Assembly (NCBI GenBank): GCA_900120415.1
Contig: FQLW01000006.1
Location: forward strand, 930,001-994,000
Source: Urmitella timonensis
GTDB lineage: Bacteria > Actinomycetota > Actinomycetes > Actinomycetales > Actinomycetaceae
DNA: 64,000 bases
Direction: 5' to 3'
A program made the translations under genes and the position numbers. The notes beneath the pieces are model-generated. The model was not told where the DNA came from. It saw only the letters and a program-made list of their open reading frames with translations, and ran no database searches. Of this stretch, positions 1-9,538 are shown piece by piece; the stretch's first letter is position 1, and every line of letters starts with the position of its first letter.

Positions 1-704
1 TTGCCGGAGCGAACTTTAGCCCGTTTTTCAAAATATCTTCCAGCCAGGATAAACACGGTTACCCCGGAACAGACTTCTAGGTAAATGTGGCTACCTGCCT
101 CCTTCGGGTGGGCAATCAGTTGGAAATCGTGGGTCATTCCTCTCATGCCGGCGTCCCCTAGAAAAAGGGCGAAAAGTGACCAGATGAAAGCAGCTAAGGT
201 TCCTAGCGAAATCAGGGTATCCATGGTGGTGACACCCCGTTTCATATTCAAGAATGCGGCGCGGTGGAATGGGTAGGCTCCCCATAGGGTTACCGGAGTG
301 GCGAGAGCCAGAGATACCCACTGCCAATAATTGAACTGTAGTGGGGGAATCATAGCTAATAGAATTACGGGAGCAGCGAGTATAGCGCAGATAAGTAGGC
401 GCTTGCGTAAAGCTGACAGTTCGCCCTCAATACCGTTGCTGTCCGGGTTATTCTCTGTATTTTCACTTTCGGTATCTGCGCGCTTTATAACCTGGTAACC
501 AGCGTTTTCGACTGTTTTAATGAAGTCTTTAACGCCGAAATTTCCAGATTTTGTAATGGTGGCTTTTTCGGTGGCGTAATTTACGCTGGCGCTTACTCCC
601 GGCATTTTATTGAGGTCTTTTTCAATATGTGCAGCACACGCTGCGCAACTCATTCCCCCGATTTTTAGTTCCAGGTTTTCTGAAATGCTTTCAATATCTG
701 CCAT
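1..704 (-). CDS. Copper-type heavy-metal P1B-ATPase, N-terminal part (3' end outside window)
   Basis: This is the N-terminal 234 codons of a heavy-metal translocating P-type ATPase, which exports Cu+ or a related ion across the cytoplasmic membrane using ATP. The start ATG at 702-704 is preceded by AGAGGA. The protein opens with an HMA metal-binding domain carrying GMSCAAC (Cys20 and Cys23), then a charged linker and the first membrane helices. The stretches MDTLISLGTLAAF and FILAGRYFEKRAK are typical of CPx-ATPases. The phosphorylation (DKTG) and CPC motifs would lie beyond base 1, so metal specificity cannot be confirmed here. The GMxCxxC motif favours copper. It is transcribed away from the upstream tRNA-Thr gene. 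Confidence 0.9.
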   Translation of the reverse strand, partial: MADIESISENLELKIGGMSCAACAAHIEKDLNKMPGVSASVNYATEKATITKSGNFGVKDFIKTVENAGYQVIKRADTESENTENNPDSNGIEGELSALRKRLLICAILAAPVILLAMIPPLQFNYWQWVSLALATPVTLWGAYPFHRAAFLNMKRGVTTMDTLISLGTLAAFIWSLFALFLGDAGMRGMTHDFQLIAHPKEAGSHIYLEVCSGVTVFILAGRYFEKRAKVRSG

Positions 705-819
705 AGGTTTCCTCTCACTTTCGCGCTCTATGCTACTCGGAGTTGCTTCTGATTTCGCCACAGGATTGCTGATGGGTGAAGAAACGAAAGTGAAGCCGGT
801 GCTGCTGGGTTTTAGTTAA

Positions 820-895
820 TGGAGCCGCTAATCGGACTTGAACCGATGACCTACGCTTTACGAGAGCGTTGCTCTACCAACTGAGCTATAGCGGC
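820..895 (-). tRNA. tRNA-Thr (anticodon CGT)
   Basis: A complete 76-nt cloverleaf reads on the minus strand. The acceptor stem GCCGCTA pairs with TAGCGGC. The D arm is GCTC AGTTGGTA GAGC. The anticodon stem ACGCT/AGCGT encloses loop CTCGTAA, giving anticodon CGT, which reads the Thr codon ACG. The T arm contains GGTTCAAGTCC, and the 3' CCA is encoded. No mismatch breaks the acceptor or anticodon stems. Confidence 0.97.
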
Positions 896-983
896 AAAGT
901 GCTTAAAGCACCGTGTCAGTCTATCTAGCCTTATGCCTGCTTTCCAAACTAATCGACCAGGTATAACGGTTATTTTCGCCACG

Positions 984-3032
984 CTAGGGATTGCAGCCGT
1001 TAAAGCGGTAAAGAACAGCGCGCCCTCCTCGATCTACCTCTGTGAAATACCCGTCTATAGGTACTCCATAGAAACCGGGCCATTCGAAGCTACGCGAAAC
1101 CTCCCTGAACTTGCTATCTGGGCGAGTATAAAAATGAGTTACCTTTAGGTTGTTAAGTGCCTGGCAAATCTGCGGGTCTTTACCTAAATCATTCAGATGA
1201 TAGAACAGGCGACTGCGCTTAGAATCCCAAACCGATTTACTTAAGGCAGGGAAAACCACTTTACGTCCCGCTATAGAGTCAAAATATACGGTTCCGATGG
1301 AAGGATCTCCCAGGATTACCGCATCTTTTGGCAAGGTTGAAGCGGAGCGGTTAATTAAAGCCAATTCTGCGCTGTTTGCGAACCCATCTGTGCCCGTCTG
1401 GTTGGGATTAAAAACTGACTGGAGTGCCCATACCCGACTGTCCGAGGCTGAAATCCCGATAATCAGGGAGAGTGAAAGGACGGTTATCAGCCCAACTTTA
1501 CGTCCTTTGCTGGATACCCCCCGGGATTTAAGGAAGCGAGAACGTCTTACTATAAAGAAGTCTAAACCCACGCCAACCAGTAGGTTTAGGGGTAACTGTA
1601 GTAGGGCCATTAGACGGCGCGGATCCGAATACCACGGCCCGGTTAATACTTTTAGCTCGGTGGTTGGCAGGGAAGAAACCATTACCAAGAAAGCGCAAAC
1701 TGCCCAGCTTCCCAGCAACCACTTTGGTGCCTTCCCGTGAAATACCGCTAAAATCCCAAAGATAAATAGCACAGTCATTAACCCCATGAACAGGATAAAT
1801 GACAGAGACTGGTAGAAGAAAGGAGCGGGGAAAAGCGGACGAATAAAGGAAAGGAGCAAATCACCTTTTCTATCAAATAGGGCGGTCGCCAAACTGGAGG
1901 GGTTAAGGAAAGCAACCTCTAGAACTATCAAGGTTCCAAGGCATGCTCCTAGCCACCCGGCAAGGTTTAAGAGTTTTCCTTCCCTCACGGCTTGCCACAA
2001 ATGAGTAATAATAAGCGCTGTTAGCGGCGGGAAAAGTAGTGCTAACAGATTGAAAAAGACCGCGGGGTGAACCCAAACTGCCCCTATCCCCATAAAACAG
2101 GAAACAAAAAATACTGTTAAAAGCGAAGATAGCTTAAGGGGTAATCCGAGGGGGATTAAATAGGTAGCTGCGGATTCAGAAGGAAGCGATGACCCTGCTA
2201 CTTTTCGCAGATAAGCTAGGAGCATCCGACCCAAAACTAGGATTAACGCTGTAGTTCCCGGCACTAATGCCAGTCCGATTCCATTAGGCCATTGCACGTA
2301 GCGGGCGAGGGAATCAGCCGGGAAACAGAAAGTGAATCCGGACAATACGGTTACCAGCAGCCCGGCGCGCCGAGAAATCCCTATCAGACTTACCAGTGCA
2401 CATATTCCGATAATCCACCAGCACACTAACAATGCAAAGGTGAGATTAGCGGCAGGAACTACGGATTTAGAACCGGTAAATAGGACAGTGAACACGTGCC
2501 AACCATCAGGATAATAACGTTTGGCACCATCACCATACATTCCAGATAGGGCATAAAGAGGATGCGCATCTTGGGTGCGGCGCAGCAACGAGAGGGCGTT
2601 GTAGTGGAAACTGGGATCCCAACGTTGAGCGGGATTATAAAAGTTCACGGTTGCCAGCATTGGGGCAATACCTGCGACGATACCCCCTAATCCGGCGCCA
2701 AGTAACGGAAAATCCCAGGAGATATTAAACCCAATGTTGCGGCGTCGCCAGGTAGCGAGGACAGCAAATATTACGCTAAGTAGGGTTATTAGCGGGAAAA
2801 CTGTGGCAGGTTTCCAGCGCCAATAATCTGGGAAAAAGCCCAGTTTTCCCAGCCAAAGGGTACTCGACGGGGAAAGCAGAGCCGCTAATACTAGAAGTAA
2901 GAAAAAAGAAAGCGCCGGAGAAACCGCTAAGGTCAGCCTTTTTGAAAGTCGCGGAACGAGTGCTCGAATCAGGGTGAATCCCGGTAGCACAGAAAATGCC
3001 AGCATCGCGAGAAAGATAGCGACTAGCTGCAT
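984..3032 (-). CDS. DUF6541-like polytopic membrane protein
   Basis: A 682-residue integral membrane protein with about a dozen hydrophobic helices in residues 1-530 and a soluble, probably extracytoplasmic, C-terminal portion. Between early helices lies an aromatic, polar loop with WDPSFHYNALSLL and YYPDGWHVFTVLF. This loop resembles the actinobacterial DUF6541 family, which I recall as large membrane proteins with a glycosyltransferase-C-like layout. No enzymatic role is established. Length fits the family. It stands alone between tRNA-Thr and an MFS gene on the same strand, with 111 bp separating it from the MFS gene. The family assignment is pattern recognition, not a search result; a lipid-linked sugar transferase or flippase role is only a guess. 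Confidence 0.6.
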   Translation of the reverse strand: MQLVAIFLAMLAFSVLPGFTLIRALVPRLSKRLTLAVSPALSFFLLLVLAALLSPSSTLWLGKLGFFPDYWRWKPATVFPLITLLSVIFAVLATWRRRNIGFNISWDFPLLGAGLGGIVAGIAPMLATVNFYNPAQRWDPSFHYNALSLLRRTQDAHPLYALSGMYGDGAKRYYPDGWHVFTVLFTGSKSVVPAANLTFALLVCWWIIGICALVSLIGISRRAGLLVTVLSGFTFCFPADSLARYVQWPNGIGLALVPGTTALILVLGRMLLAYLRKVAGSSLPSESAATYLIPLGLPLKLSSLLTVFFVSCFMGIGAVWVHPAVFFNLLALLFPPLTALIITHLWQAVREGKLLNLAGWLGACLGTLIVLEVAFLNPSSLATALFDRKGDLLLSFIRPLFPAPFFYQSLSFILFMGLMTVLFIFGILAVFHGKAPKWLLGSWAVCAFLVMVSSLPTTELKVLTGPWYSDPRRLMALLQLPLNLLVGVGLDFFIVRRSRFLKSRGVSSKGRKVGLITVLSLSLIIGISASDSRVWALQSVFNPNQTGTDGFANSAELALINRSASTLPKDAVILGDPSIGTVYFDSIAGRKVVFPALSKSVWDSKRSRLFYHLNDLGKDPQICQALNNLKVTHFYTRPDSKFREVSRSFEWPGFYGVPIDGYFTEVDRGGRAVLYRFNGCNP

Positions 3033-3143
3033 TTTCTTGCCTTACCTTTAGCCATAGAGGATTTTCTGATTAGACTTTACCGTCTGCGCTACATGAACAC
3101 TAGCTTGGGTTTCAATCTTTATAAATGCGTTTAGGGATGGAAA

Positions 3144-4562
3144 CTATTTTTGAGGACGCTCCGGGGCTTTCAGGGGTGCGAGCAGCGCGAACCCCACTCC
3201 CAGTAGCAGAGTAATCCCTAATACTCCGAAATGCTGGGAGCTGCTACCGGCGGGAACAATCAGTTTCCCAATCCACACAAATAGGGCGAAAAGGGCGGGA
3301 GATAGGAAAGAAACCGCCCGTCCGGTGGTGGCGTACAGACCGAATAGTTCGCCCTCGCGCCCTTTGGGAATAATTCGGGCAAGGAACGAACGGGAGGCTG
3401 ACTGGACAGGACCGACAAATATGCAAAGTAACAGCCCAAATGACCAGAAAATTTTGGCTCCCCCGTTGTGGGCAAAGAACAGAGTTAAGCCGAGGATAGT
3501 CATGCAGCCAAGGGAAAAAATCATGACTTTTTTCGGGCCGAAATAGTCGTCAGCGGCTCCGCATCCGATAGTTGCGATTCCCGCTACCACGTTGGCGACA
3601 ATCGCAAAAATCATTACCTGCCCGCGGTCTAGTCCGAACACGGTGGAAGCTAGGATTGCCCCATAGGTGAATACCCCTGCCAGTCCGTCCCGGAAAATAG
3701 CGGAAGCAATCAGGAATCGTAAGATTTCAGGAGCGGTTTTTGCTAGACCTGTAATGGTTTGCCAAAGCTCAATATAGGCAGCTTTGATTCCGGCAAGGGT
3801 ACCGACGGATTCTTTGTCTTGAGAATCAATCCCCGCCATAGTGACCGGATGGAGTTTCCCATCGGCTCCGCGCCTCCTGCCTGGTAAAGCCACTATTACC
3901 GGGATACTAAACACCGCGAACCAGATGGTGGCAAATACCATGGCGATACGGATATTCATATAGTTTTCCCCGGTAACCCCAAACCAGCCTACCTCGGGGG
4001 AAATGAAGCCAATATAGAGAATTCCCAACAAAAAAATACCGCCCAGGTATCCCATACCCCAACCGATACCGGAAACTTTCCCCATATTTTCTTTGGTGGA
4101 AACCCGTGCCAACATGGCGTTATAGTTCACTGACGCGAATTCGAAGAAGATATTGCCAAAAGATAGCATGGCGACCCCAAGCCACAGCGCCCCGGTTTTT
4201 CCTAAAGGTGAAGTGGGATAGACCGCGAACATTAACGCCATACAAATCGTGACTAGACAAGAAAATAGCGCAAGCATCCGGGTACCGCGCCCTTTATGGT
4301 CGGCTCTCTGTCCAGAAACCGGTGCTACCAGAGCAATTACCAGTCCAGCAAACGCTAATCCGATTGATAAATCGGTGGTGGCTTCATTTCCGGGGGCGAA
4401 TAAATCCTCGGTGGTTAGGTACACGGTGAAAACGAAAGTGGTTGCTACCGCATTGAAAGCGGCAGATCCCCAGTCCCATAACGACCAGGCAAATATCTTG
4501 CCTTTGGTGCGGTCATTGCTTTGTTCCGGCAAATTTTGCTGGTTATCGGCGGTCTCAGCCAT
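3144..4562 (-). CDS. MFS transporter, UMF1/Atg22-like family
   Basis: A 472-residue major facilitator with about 12 membrane helices. The start MAETADNQQ... is followed by a cytoplasmic lead and then FAWSLWDWGSAAFNAVATTF. The WDWGSxAF signature just before helix 1 is characteristic of the UMF1 family (Atg22-like). The helix 2-3 loop GQRADHKGRGTRML matches the MFS loop signature. Substrate is unknown for the bacterial members; vacuolar amino-acid efflux is known only for yeast Atg22. It lies 12 bp upstream of... rather, downstream of ispD on the same strand, so the two are probably cotranscribed, though no functional tie is evident. Confidence 0.8.
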   Translation of the reverse strand: MAETADNQQNLPEQSNDRTKGKIFAWSLWDWGSAAFNAVATTFVFTVYLTTEDLFAPGNEATTDLSIGLAFAGLVIALVAPVSGQRADHKGRGTRMLALFSCLVTICMALMFAVYPTSPLGKTGALWLGVAMLSFGNIFFEFASVNYNAMLARVSTKENMGKVSGIGWGMGYLGGIFLLGILYIGFISPEVGWFGVTGENYMNIRIAMVFATIWFAVFSIPVIVALPGRRRGADGKLHPVTMAGIDSQDKESVGTLAGIKAAYIELWQTITGLAKTAPEILRFLIASAIFRDGLAGVFTYGAILASTVFGLDRGQVMIFAIVANVVAGIATIGCGAADDYFGPKKVMIFSLGCMTILGLTLFFAHNGGAKIFWSFGLLLCIFVGPVQSASRSFLARIIPKGREGELFGLYATTGRAVSFLSPALFALFVWIGKLIVPAGSSSQHFGVLGITLLLGVGFALLAPLKAPERPQK

Positions 4563-4574
4563 AACTTCCTGCCC

Positions 4575-5348
4575 TTAGTCGCGGTCGGGGTTTTCTGCCA
4601 GCCAAGTGGCTAGCTTCAAGTCTAAGGGATAAGTGATTTTTAAGGCGCGCATCGAGCCGGGAACAAAATACTGTTCGTGCCCTAGGGTAGCTACGAGTAC
4701 AGCGTCATCAACAGCTTCGCCCTCGCAAATTGATTCCTCTCGGGCTCGGTCGTGAGCTGCAAAAATAATATCCCCAGCGAAACCTTGCGGGGTTTGTACG
4801 CAGCGCAGACGGGAACGGTCAGGAGTTGAACCGGCGGGGGTTATTTTAAGTCCCTGGCGGGTGAAGGTGTCGCCTTTAACTTCTCGTACAGTATCGATTA
4901 GTTCAGTAGCAGGCACTACTGCCGGGCAGCCGGATTCCACTGCCTGACATACCCTTTCAAACTGGGCTATCGGGGTGAGGGCGCGGGCTGCGTCATGGAT
5001 TAGCACAATCGCTGTCGGGTCGTTTGCTGGCAGCTGTCCATTGCCCGGTTCAAAACTCAATAATCCTTTAAGACCTTCGTAAACAGATTTTTGTCGGGAG
5101 GAACCTCCGGGCAGTACTGTCCACGGATAGGATAGGGCGGCTTCGCGGGCAATCTGGGTGAAGGTCTCAAGATAGTTTGCGGGGGCAGTGATTGCTACCC
5201 CCGCTAAGTCACCTAGAGGTTCAAGACCGCACAGCGCATGGTGCAGTATCGGTTTTCCTGCTAGGTTTACCAGCGCTTTCGGTTCATTATGTCCCAAGCG
5301 AGTGCCAGAACCAGCAGCGGTCACGACGCAGTAAATGCTGCGTCCCAT
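4575..5348 (-). CDS. ispD: 2-C-methyl-D-erythritol 4-phosphate cytidylyltransferase
   Basis: IspD transfers CMP from CTP to methylerythritol phosphate, the third step of the non-mevalonate isoprenoid pathway in the cytosol. The 257-residue protein has the nucleotide-binding loop AAGSGTRLG (residues 11-19) followed by the conserved Lys in NEPKAL. The central IHDAARAL segment and RCVQTPQGF further on are family hallmarks. It lies 17 bp downstream of carD on the same strand, the order seen in many actinobacteria. In those genomes ispF usually follows; here an MFS gene follows instead and no ispF is in the window. Length is normal, with a short insertion before the DAAR motif. Confidence 0.95.
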   Translation of the reverse strand: MGRSIYCVVTAAGSGTRLGHNEPKALVNLAGKPILHHALCGLEPLGDLAGVAITAPANYLETFTQIAREAALSYPWTVLPGGSSRQKSVYEGLKGLLSFEPGNGQLPANDPTAIVLIHDAARALTPIAQFERVCQAVESGCPAVVPATELIDTVREVKGDTFTRQGLKITPAGSTPDRSRLRCVQTPQGFAGDIIFAAHDRAREESICEGEAVDDAVLVATLGHEQYFVPGSMRALKITYPLDLKLATWLAENPDRD

Positions 5349-5365
5349 AGCCAGTTTCCTAACCC

Positions 5366-5881
5366 TTATTTGTTATTGACGCGGTCGTATTCTATTTGGG
5401 CTTCTTCCATGATTTTGTCGAGGCGATCGGAGGCGGCCTCTTCGTCCTCATGTTTAGCCAGGGCAAGTTCGGAAATTAAAATCGCGCGCGCCTTGGCAAG
5501 CATCCGCTTTTCACCTGCAGACAGCCCTCTTTCGTTATCGCGGAATGTTAAATCCCGAACTACCTCGGAGACTTTTAGAATATCGCCGGTAGCTATTTTC
5601 TCGCCGTTAGCCTTGTAGCGGCGTGACCAGTTCGTAGGCTCTTCAATATAGGGCTGCTGTAGCACGTCAAGCACTTCTTTTAGACCATCTTCGTCTACTA
5701 CGTCACGAACCCCAACCATATCGACATTTGCTGCCGGTACCTGGATGGTCATATCACCATTGGTGACCCGCAACATCAGATAGGTGGTGTCTTCACCTTT
5801 GAGCTTACGGGTAGTGATATTTTCAATCACTGCGGCACCGTGATGGGGATAAACAACGGTCTGACCGATTTCAAATGTCAT
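5366..5881 (-). CDS. carD: CarD family RNA polymerase-binding regulator
   Basis: CarD binds the beta subunit of RNA polymerase and stabilises open complexes at rRNA and other promoters. The 171-residue reading starts at [15 protein letters not shown], the usual CarD N-terminus. The ATG at 5879-5881 has GGGAG upstream, and an in-frame start 13 codons earlier would add a non-conserved lead. Residues 1-60 form the Tudor-like RNAP-interaction domain ([14 protein letters not shown]). The remainder is the helical DNA-binding domain, including the WSRRYKAN segment with the Trp that wedges into the promoter in the mycobacterial protein. Its 3' neighbour ispD is cotranscribed. The intergenic DNA upstream (5882-6080) must hold the promoter. 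Confidence 0.95.
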   Translation of the reverse strand: MTFEIGQTVVYPHHGAAVIENITTRKLKGEDTTYLMLRVTNGDMTIQVPAANVDMVGVRDVVDEDGLKEVLDVLQQPYIEEPTNWSRRYKANGEKIATGDILKVSEVVRDLTFRDNERGLSAGEKRMLAKARAILISELALAKHEDEEAASDRLDKIMEEAQIEYDRVNNK

Positions 5882-6080
5882 AACTTTTAGGCTCCCAAAT
5901 ACAAATTTTCCGGATACCATTCTACCGTAAAACCTCTTTACCTGCTAAAGAGGGCTTAGCCACAAAGGTCGTAGCCGAAATAGCTGTTATTTACGGTGAT
6001 GCGGCACTTTCAAAAGCGCTTTTCTGACAGATTTTAACCGGATTTACCAGGCACTTTACCTATTGCAAGCGTTGGAATCC

Positions 6081-7151
6081 CTAATTGGAATATCCAGAAA
6101 CTGTGATTAGGGAAGCTTCAGGTGGGCAAGCCAGGCGCACCGGCGTGAACTTGGAAGTGCCTAACCCTCTGGAAATATGTACCCAAGTTTGCTCGAGCTC
6201 GCCGGTTGCACCAATCTGCTCGTCCTTAGCAATTTTTCCTAAATCGGGCAGCGGGTAGATTTTACCTTTATGTACCCGAGGCGCCGGGTTGTCTACAGTC
6301 CCTGCCTTCCACAAATGCAGTCCCCCAGAATAGCTAAGTGGCAGGTCGGTGTTGTTTACTAGCGCGCCAAATCCCGGTAGGCAAACCTGACCACCATGAG
6401 TGTGACCTGCAAGCAGCAGGTCAGCTCCCCAAGTAGCATATTGGTCGAGGACGCGAGCATAGGGGGCGTGGGTGAGGGCGAGACGCAACTGAGATTGCCC
6501 CCAAGTAGGAGGTACTTTCACTGTCTCGTCCCGTCCTATATGGGGATCGTTTACCCCAGAAAGCGCTAGTGAGAGTGCTATAGCGCTGCGTCCTTGCCGG
6601 GCAGGGGAAGTAGTATTTAAGGTTGCCACCTGGTTGTTTAGGTCTATCCAGCCGCCGTCAGTTAAGAAGTTCCGAAATTCCTCGGTGGGCAGGTCGGGAA
6701 CGGTACGTAGTTTCGGTTTCTTGTCCGGGAAAAAATAGTGCCACGGTATTTTCGCCCGTCCCGAATAATAGTCATTAGAACCAAAAACAAAGGCTCCCGG
6801 AAACTTAAATAGAGGTTTTAGGGCTCTCTTTAACATCGCTAGCCCAGAGGCATCAGAGAAGTTATCCCCCGTCAGAGCCACAAAATCAATCTCGTCGAAC
6901 TCGCTAAGGGAAGCCACGTATTCACATAGCCACTCACTTCCAGACCATAAATGCAGGTCAGAAAGGTGAAGTATGCGTAGCTGCCAGTCTGAGGGCAAGT
7001 CAGTATTGTCTGGATTCCTCAGTGGAATTAAAGCAGGCAAATCGGGCGCTTTTTCCAGTTGATAGCGTCGCAGCCGGGGACGGCGCGCCTCAATAAAAGG
7101 ATAGGCTGTCGCCCCCAAAGCTAAGGGAGCCAAAGCACCTAAGTACCGCAA
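6081..7151 (-). CDS. Calcineurin-like metallophosphoesterase (membrane-linked)
   Basis: A 356-residue metallophosphoesterase with all metal-ligand blocks: HLSDLH (Asp65, His67), TGDN (Asp96), GSND (Asn126) and GHTHGGQ near residue 250. A short hydrophobic segment at residues 4-20 suggests a membrane tether. The start is TTG, 3 bp after the stop of the class A PBP gene, so the pair is translationally close and almost certainly one operon. Mycobacteria have the same order (ponA2 then a phosphoesterase, Rv3683). Natural substrates of this subgroup are not firmly known; phospholipid or cell-wall precursor hydrolysis is only an inference from the neighbour. Confidence 0.9.
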   Translation of the reverse strand: MRYLGALAPLALGATAYPFIEARRPRLRRYQLEKAPDLPALIPLRNPDNTDLPSDWQLRILHLSDLHLWSGSEWLCEYVASLSEFDEIDFVALTGDNFSDASGLAMLKRALKPLFKFPGAFVFGSNDYYSGRAKIPWHYFFPDKKPKLRTVPDLPTEEFRNFLTDGGWIDLNNQVATLNTTSPARQGRSAIALSLALSGVNDPHIGRDETVKVPPTWGQSQLRLALTHAPYARVLDQYATWGADLLLAGHTHGGQVCLPGFGALVNNTDLPLSYSGGLHLWKAGTVDNPAPRVHKGKIYPLPDLGKIAKDEQIGATGELEQTWVHISRGLGTSKFTPVRLACPPEASLITVSGYSN

Positions 7152-7154
7152 AGC

Positions 7155-9353
7155 TTAGTCCTCTTCGTAATAGATAGTTTCGGAAATTTCATTGACCGCA
7201 GGACTTGGTGAGTCAGGGGCATCATCGGGATTAGTGGGCTTGGGGCGAGGTACACCCTGGTTAATGGTCTTACCCTCCGCGATATTCGCGCTTGGGAAAC
7301 TAGCCGCTGGCAGACCTTGCACCGCAGTGGACATATACTGTCTAAACGCCGTGGAAGGAACGGTGTTACCCCAAACGATCCCGTAGTAAGCACCGTTAAT
7401 CCTCAATCCCGTCAGGTTGCGCGGACCTCCCTGGGAATAGCCGACCCAAACCGCGGTTGCCAGATTCGGGGTTGCCCCCACGGTCCAGGCAGCTTTTGGA
7501 CCGTTAGTAGTACCGGTTTTCGCCATCACTTGACGACCTATACTCACCCGTCCTCCATAACTATTAGCGGTAGATACCAGCACCTGAGCAGTTTTATTAG
7601 CCACGCTTTCTTCAACGGTGCGTTTACAGTTTCCCGAAGGAACTTTGAAAGTCTTACCGTCGGCATCCACCACTTTTTCGAGCGCTACCGGCGAGCAGAG
7701 CGTACCTCCGGAAGCAATTGTGCCAAATGCATTCGCCATGTTTAGGGGGGTGACCGAACCCGCCCCAATAATGAAGGGCGGATAAAAATCCTGTTTTAGA
7801 TTAGGATCGCCGCTCACCGCGCCAAGATTTTCACCCATTTTGTAGATATCGCAAAGGTCAAGGTTAGTAGCCATCCCGGCATAGGTGGTGTTTAAAGATT
7901 TTTGGGTACCTTCTAAAACCGAAGTGGCATAGTTGTTACCCCCGGTGGCGTTCTTTAAATCCCAAGAGCTGGCATGTACCGGACAGTTACCAGAAACCTT
8001 CCATTCCCGGGTGGAATAATGGGTGCGTCCTCCCACCACCGAATAGGCTGAGTAGCCATTATCAAACCAGGTAGCCAAGGTTACGGGCTTATAGGAAGAT
8101 CCGGGCTGGAAGCCCGCGCCCCCACCGTGAGCCTTATCCACCCCGAAAGAGTTCTGGGTGGCACGGGGGTGTTCCTTATCGGGATTGCCATAAGTGGTGT
8201 TCTGGGCAATCGCTCGAATTTTTCCACTGCCAGGTTCAATGGAGGTAATACTGATTGAAAGCCCCGAACCGTCTGCCTCAGGGATTCGGTTAAAAGCGGT
8301 ATCGGTTGCCGCATTTTGCATATTGGAATCCATGGTGGTGTAAATTTGCAGACCCCCACGTAGCAACAGACGCCGCCGGTCATTAAGGGACTTGCCGAAA
8401 GCAGGATTATTGTAGATTTCATTAACCGCGTAAGCGCAAAAATAAGAAGCCTTACCAGCAGTCGCACATCCCTGTTTACCAGGAGAAACTTTCAACATAT
8501 CGGTAACTTTTATCGCCTTGGCTTCGTTGTACTGCTCGTAGCTAATCATCTGCTCGCGCAGCATCGCTTTCAATACCTGGTCACGCCGGTTCTGACTGGC
8601 ATCTGGGTGGATAGTGGGGTCATATTTTGCCGGCGACTGGGTGATGCCAGAAAGCAACGCCCCCTCACTAATCGTCAGGTCTTTCGCGCTTTTAGAGAAG
8701 TAGTAGCGACTGGCAGATTCCACCCCGTAAACCGAAATTCCGTAGGGGGCTATATTTAGATACCCCTCTAAAATTTCATCTTTTGTTAGTTTCTTTTCAA
8801 TGGCGAGGGCGTCTTTGGCTTCTCGCAGTTTGCGGGAGATGCTCTGCTCGCGGGCTTTGCGAACCTCGTTCATATCTCCAGAACGTAGACCCTTGTCTAT
8901 TAGGGTGTTCTTTACTAGCTGTTGGGTGAGGGTGGAAGCGCCTTGAGTGTCGCGCCCCGCTAAGTTATTGACAATGGCGCGGGCAATACCCTCTAGGTCT
9001 ACCCCGCGGTGCTGGTAAAAGCGGTGATCTTCAACCGCGATTGTCCCTTTTTGTACCCAGGGGGACATATTTTTTAGTTTGACGATAATCCGGTTTTCTG
9101 CATAAAAGCGGGCTATTTCTTTGCCGTCACGAGAGTAAAGCACGGATTGCTGGGAGGGCTGTGTGGGTTTGAACTCGCTAGGAATTTCGGTGAGGGCACT
9201 TACCCCTACCCGGGCGGTTAGCCCGGCTGCGCCGATGACTGGCAGAGCCAATCCTGCCAGCAGTACTGCTGACAGAGCAATCAAAGCTGCCAGCGCTGCT
9301 AGAGTGCGGCGTAGCTGCTGGCGTGGCAGATAACGATTGGTGCCTTTTTGCAT
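7155..9353 (-). CDS. Class A penicillin-binding protein (transglycosylase/transpeptidase)
   Basis: A bifunctional enzyme that polymerises and cross-links peptidoglycan outside the membrane. The 732-residue protein has a cytoplasmic basic start, one membrane anchor (about residues 17-44) and a GT51 domain with EDHRFYQHRG (catalytic Glu108) and GASTLTQQLVKNTL. The transpeptidase domain has GSSYKP (nucleophile Ser419, Lys422), SLNTTY and KTGT (612-615). The C-terminus is a Pro/Ser/Asp-rich tail without a PASTA domain. Synteny with whiB (divergent) and the downstream phosphoesterase matches the ponA2 locus of mycobacteria; I do not claim orthology beyond that. The start ATG lies 186 bp from the divergent whiB start, so they share a promoter region. 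Confidence 0.95.
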   Translation of the reverse strand: MQKGTNRYLPRQQLRRTLAALAALIALSAVLLAGLALPVIGAAGLTARVGVSALTEIPSEFKPTQPSQQSVLYSRDGKEIARFYAENRIIVKLKNMSPWVQKGTIAVEDHRFYQHRGVDLEGIARAIVNNLAGRDTQGASTLTQQLVKNTLIDKGLRSGDMNEVRKAREQSISRKLREAKDALAIEKKLTKDEILEGYLNIAPYGISVYGVESASRYYFSKSAKDLTISEGALLSGITQSPAKYDPTIHPDASQNRRDQVLKAMLREQMISYEQYNEAKAIKVTDMLKVSPGKQGCATAGKASYFCAYAVNEIYNNPAFGKSLNDRRRLLLRGGLQIYTTMDSNMQNAATDTAFNRIPEADGSGLSISITSIEPGSGKIRAIAQNTTYGNPDKEHPRATQNSFGVDKAHGGGAGFQPGSSYKPVTLATWFDNGYSAYSVVGGRTHYSTREWKVSGNCPVHASSWDLKNATGGNNYATSVLEGTQKSLNTTYAGMATNLDLCDIYKMGENLGAVSGDPNLKQDFYPPFIIGAGSVTPLNMANAFGTIASGGTLCSPVALEKVVDADGKTFKVPSGNCKRTVEESVANKTAQVLVSTANSYGGRVSIGRQVMAKTGTTNGPKAAWTVGATPNLATAVWVGYSQGGPRNLTGLRINGAYYGIVWGNTVPSTAFRQYMSTAVQGLPAASFPSANIAEGKTINQGVPRPKPTNPDDAPDSPSPAVNEISETIYYEED

Positions 9354-9538
9354 AGTCCTAGCCTACTTTGCCACCCTATATTTCGGCATCTTAAGCGACG
9401 TAAATAAACAGAATGTGGGCAATCACTATCTGGGTTACTGACTAAAGCTAGCTTACGGTTTCGTTTTGTGTTTTTAGTAAAATATGGGTACGGTCACATA
9501 TAAAGGCAACGTAGCCGTAATAGTTCAAGGAGTGAACA

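Noticed and set aside
1297-1740. A 147-codon frame opposite the DUF6541-like gene
   Set aside because: Antisense shadow with no recognisable domain; the minus-strand frame has clear membrane-protein structure.
6012-6023. AAAAGCGCTTTT palindrome near the carD promoter as an operator
   Set aside because: It is short, made of simple A/T and GC runs, and expected by chance; nothing else supports it.
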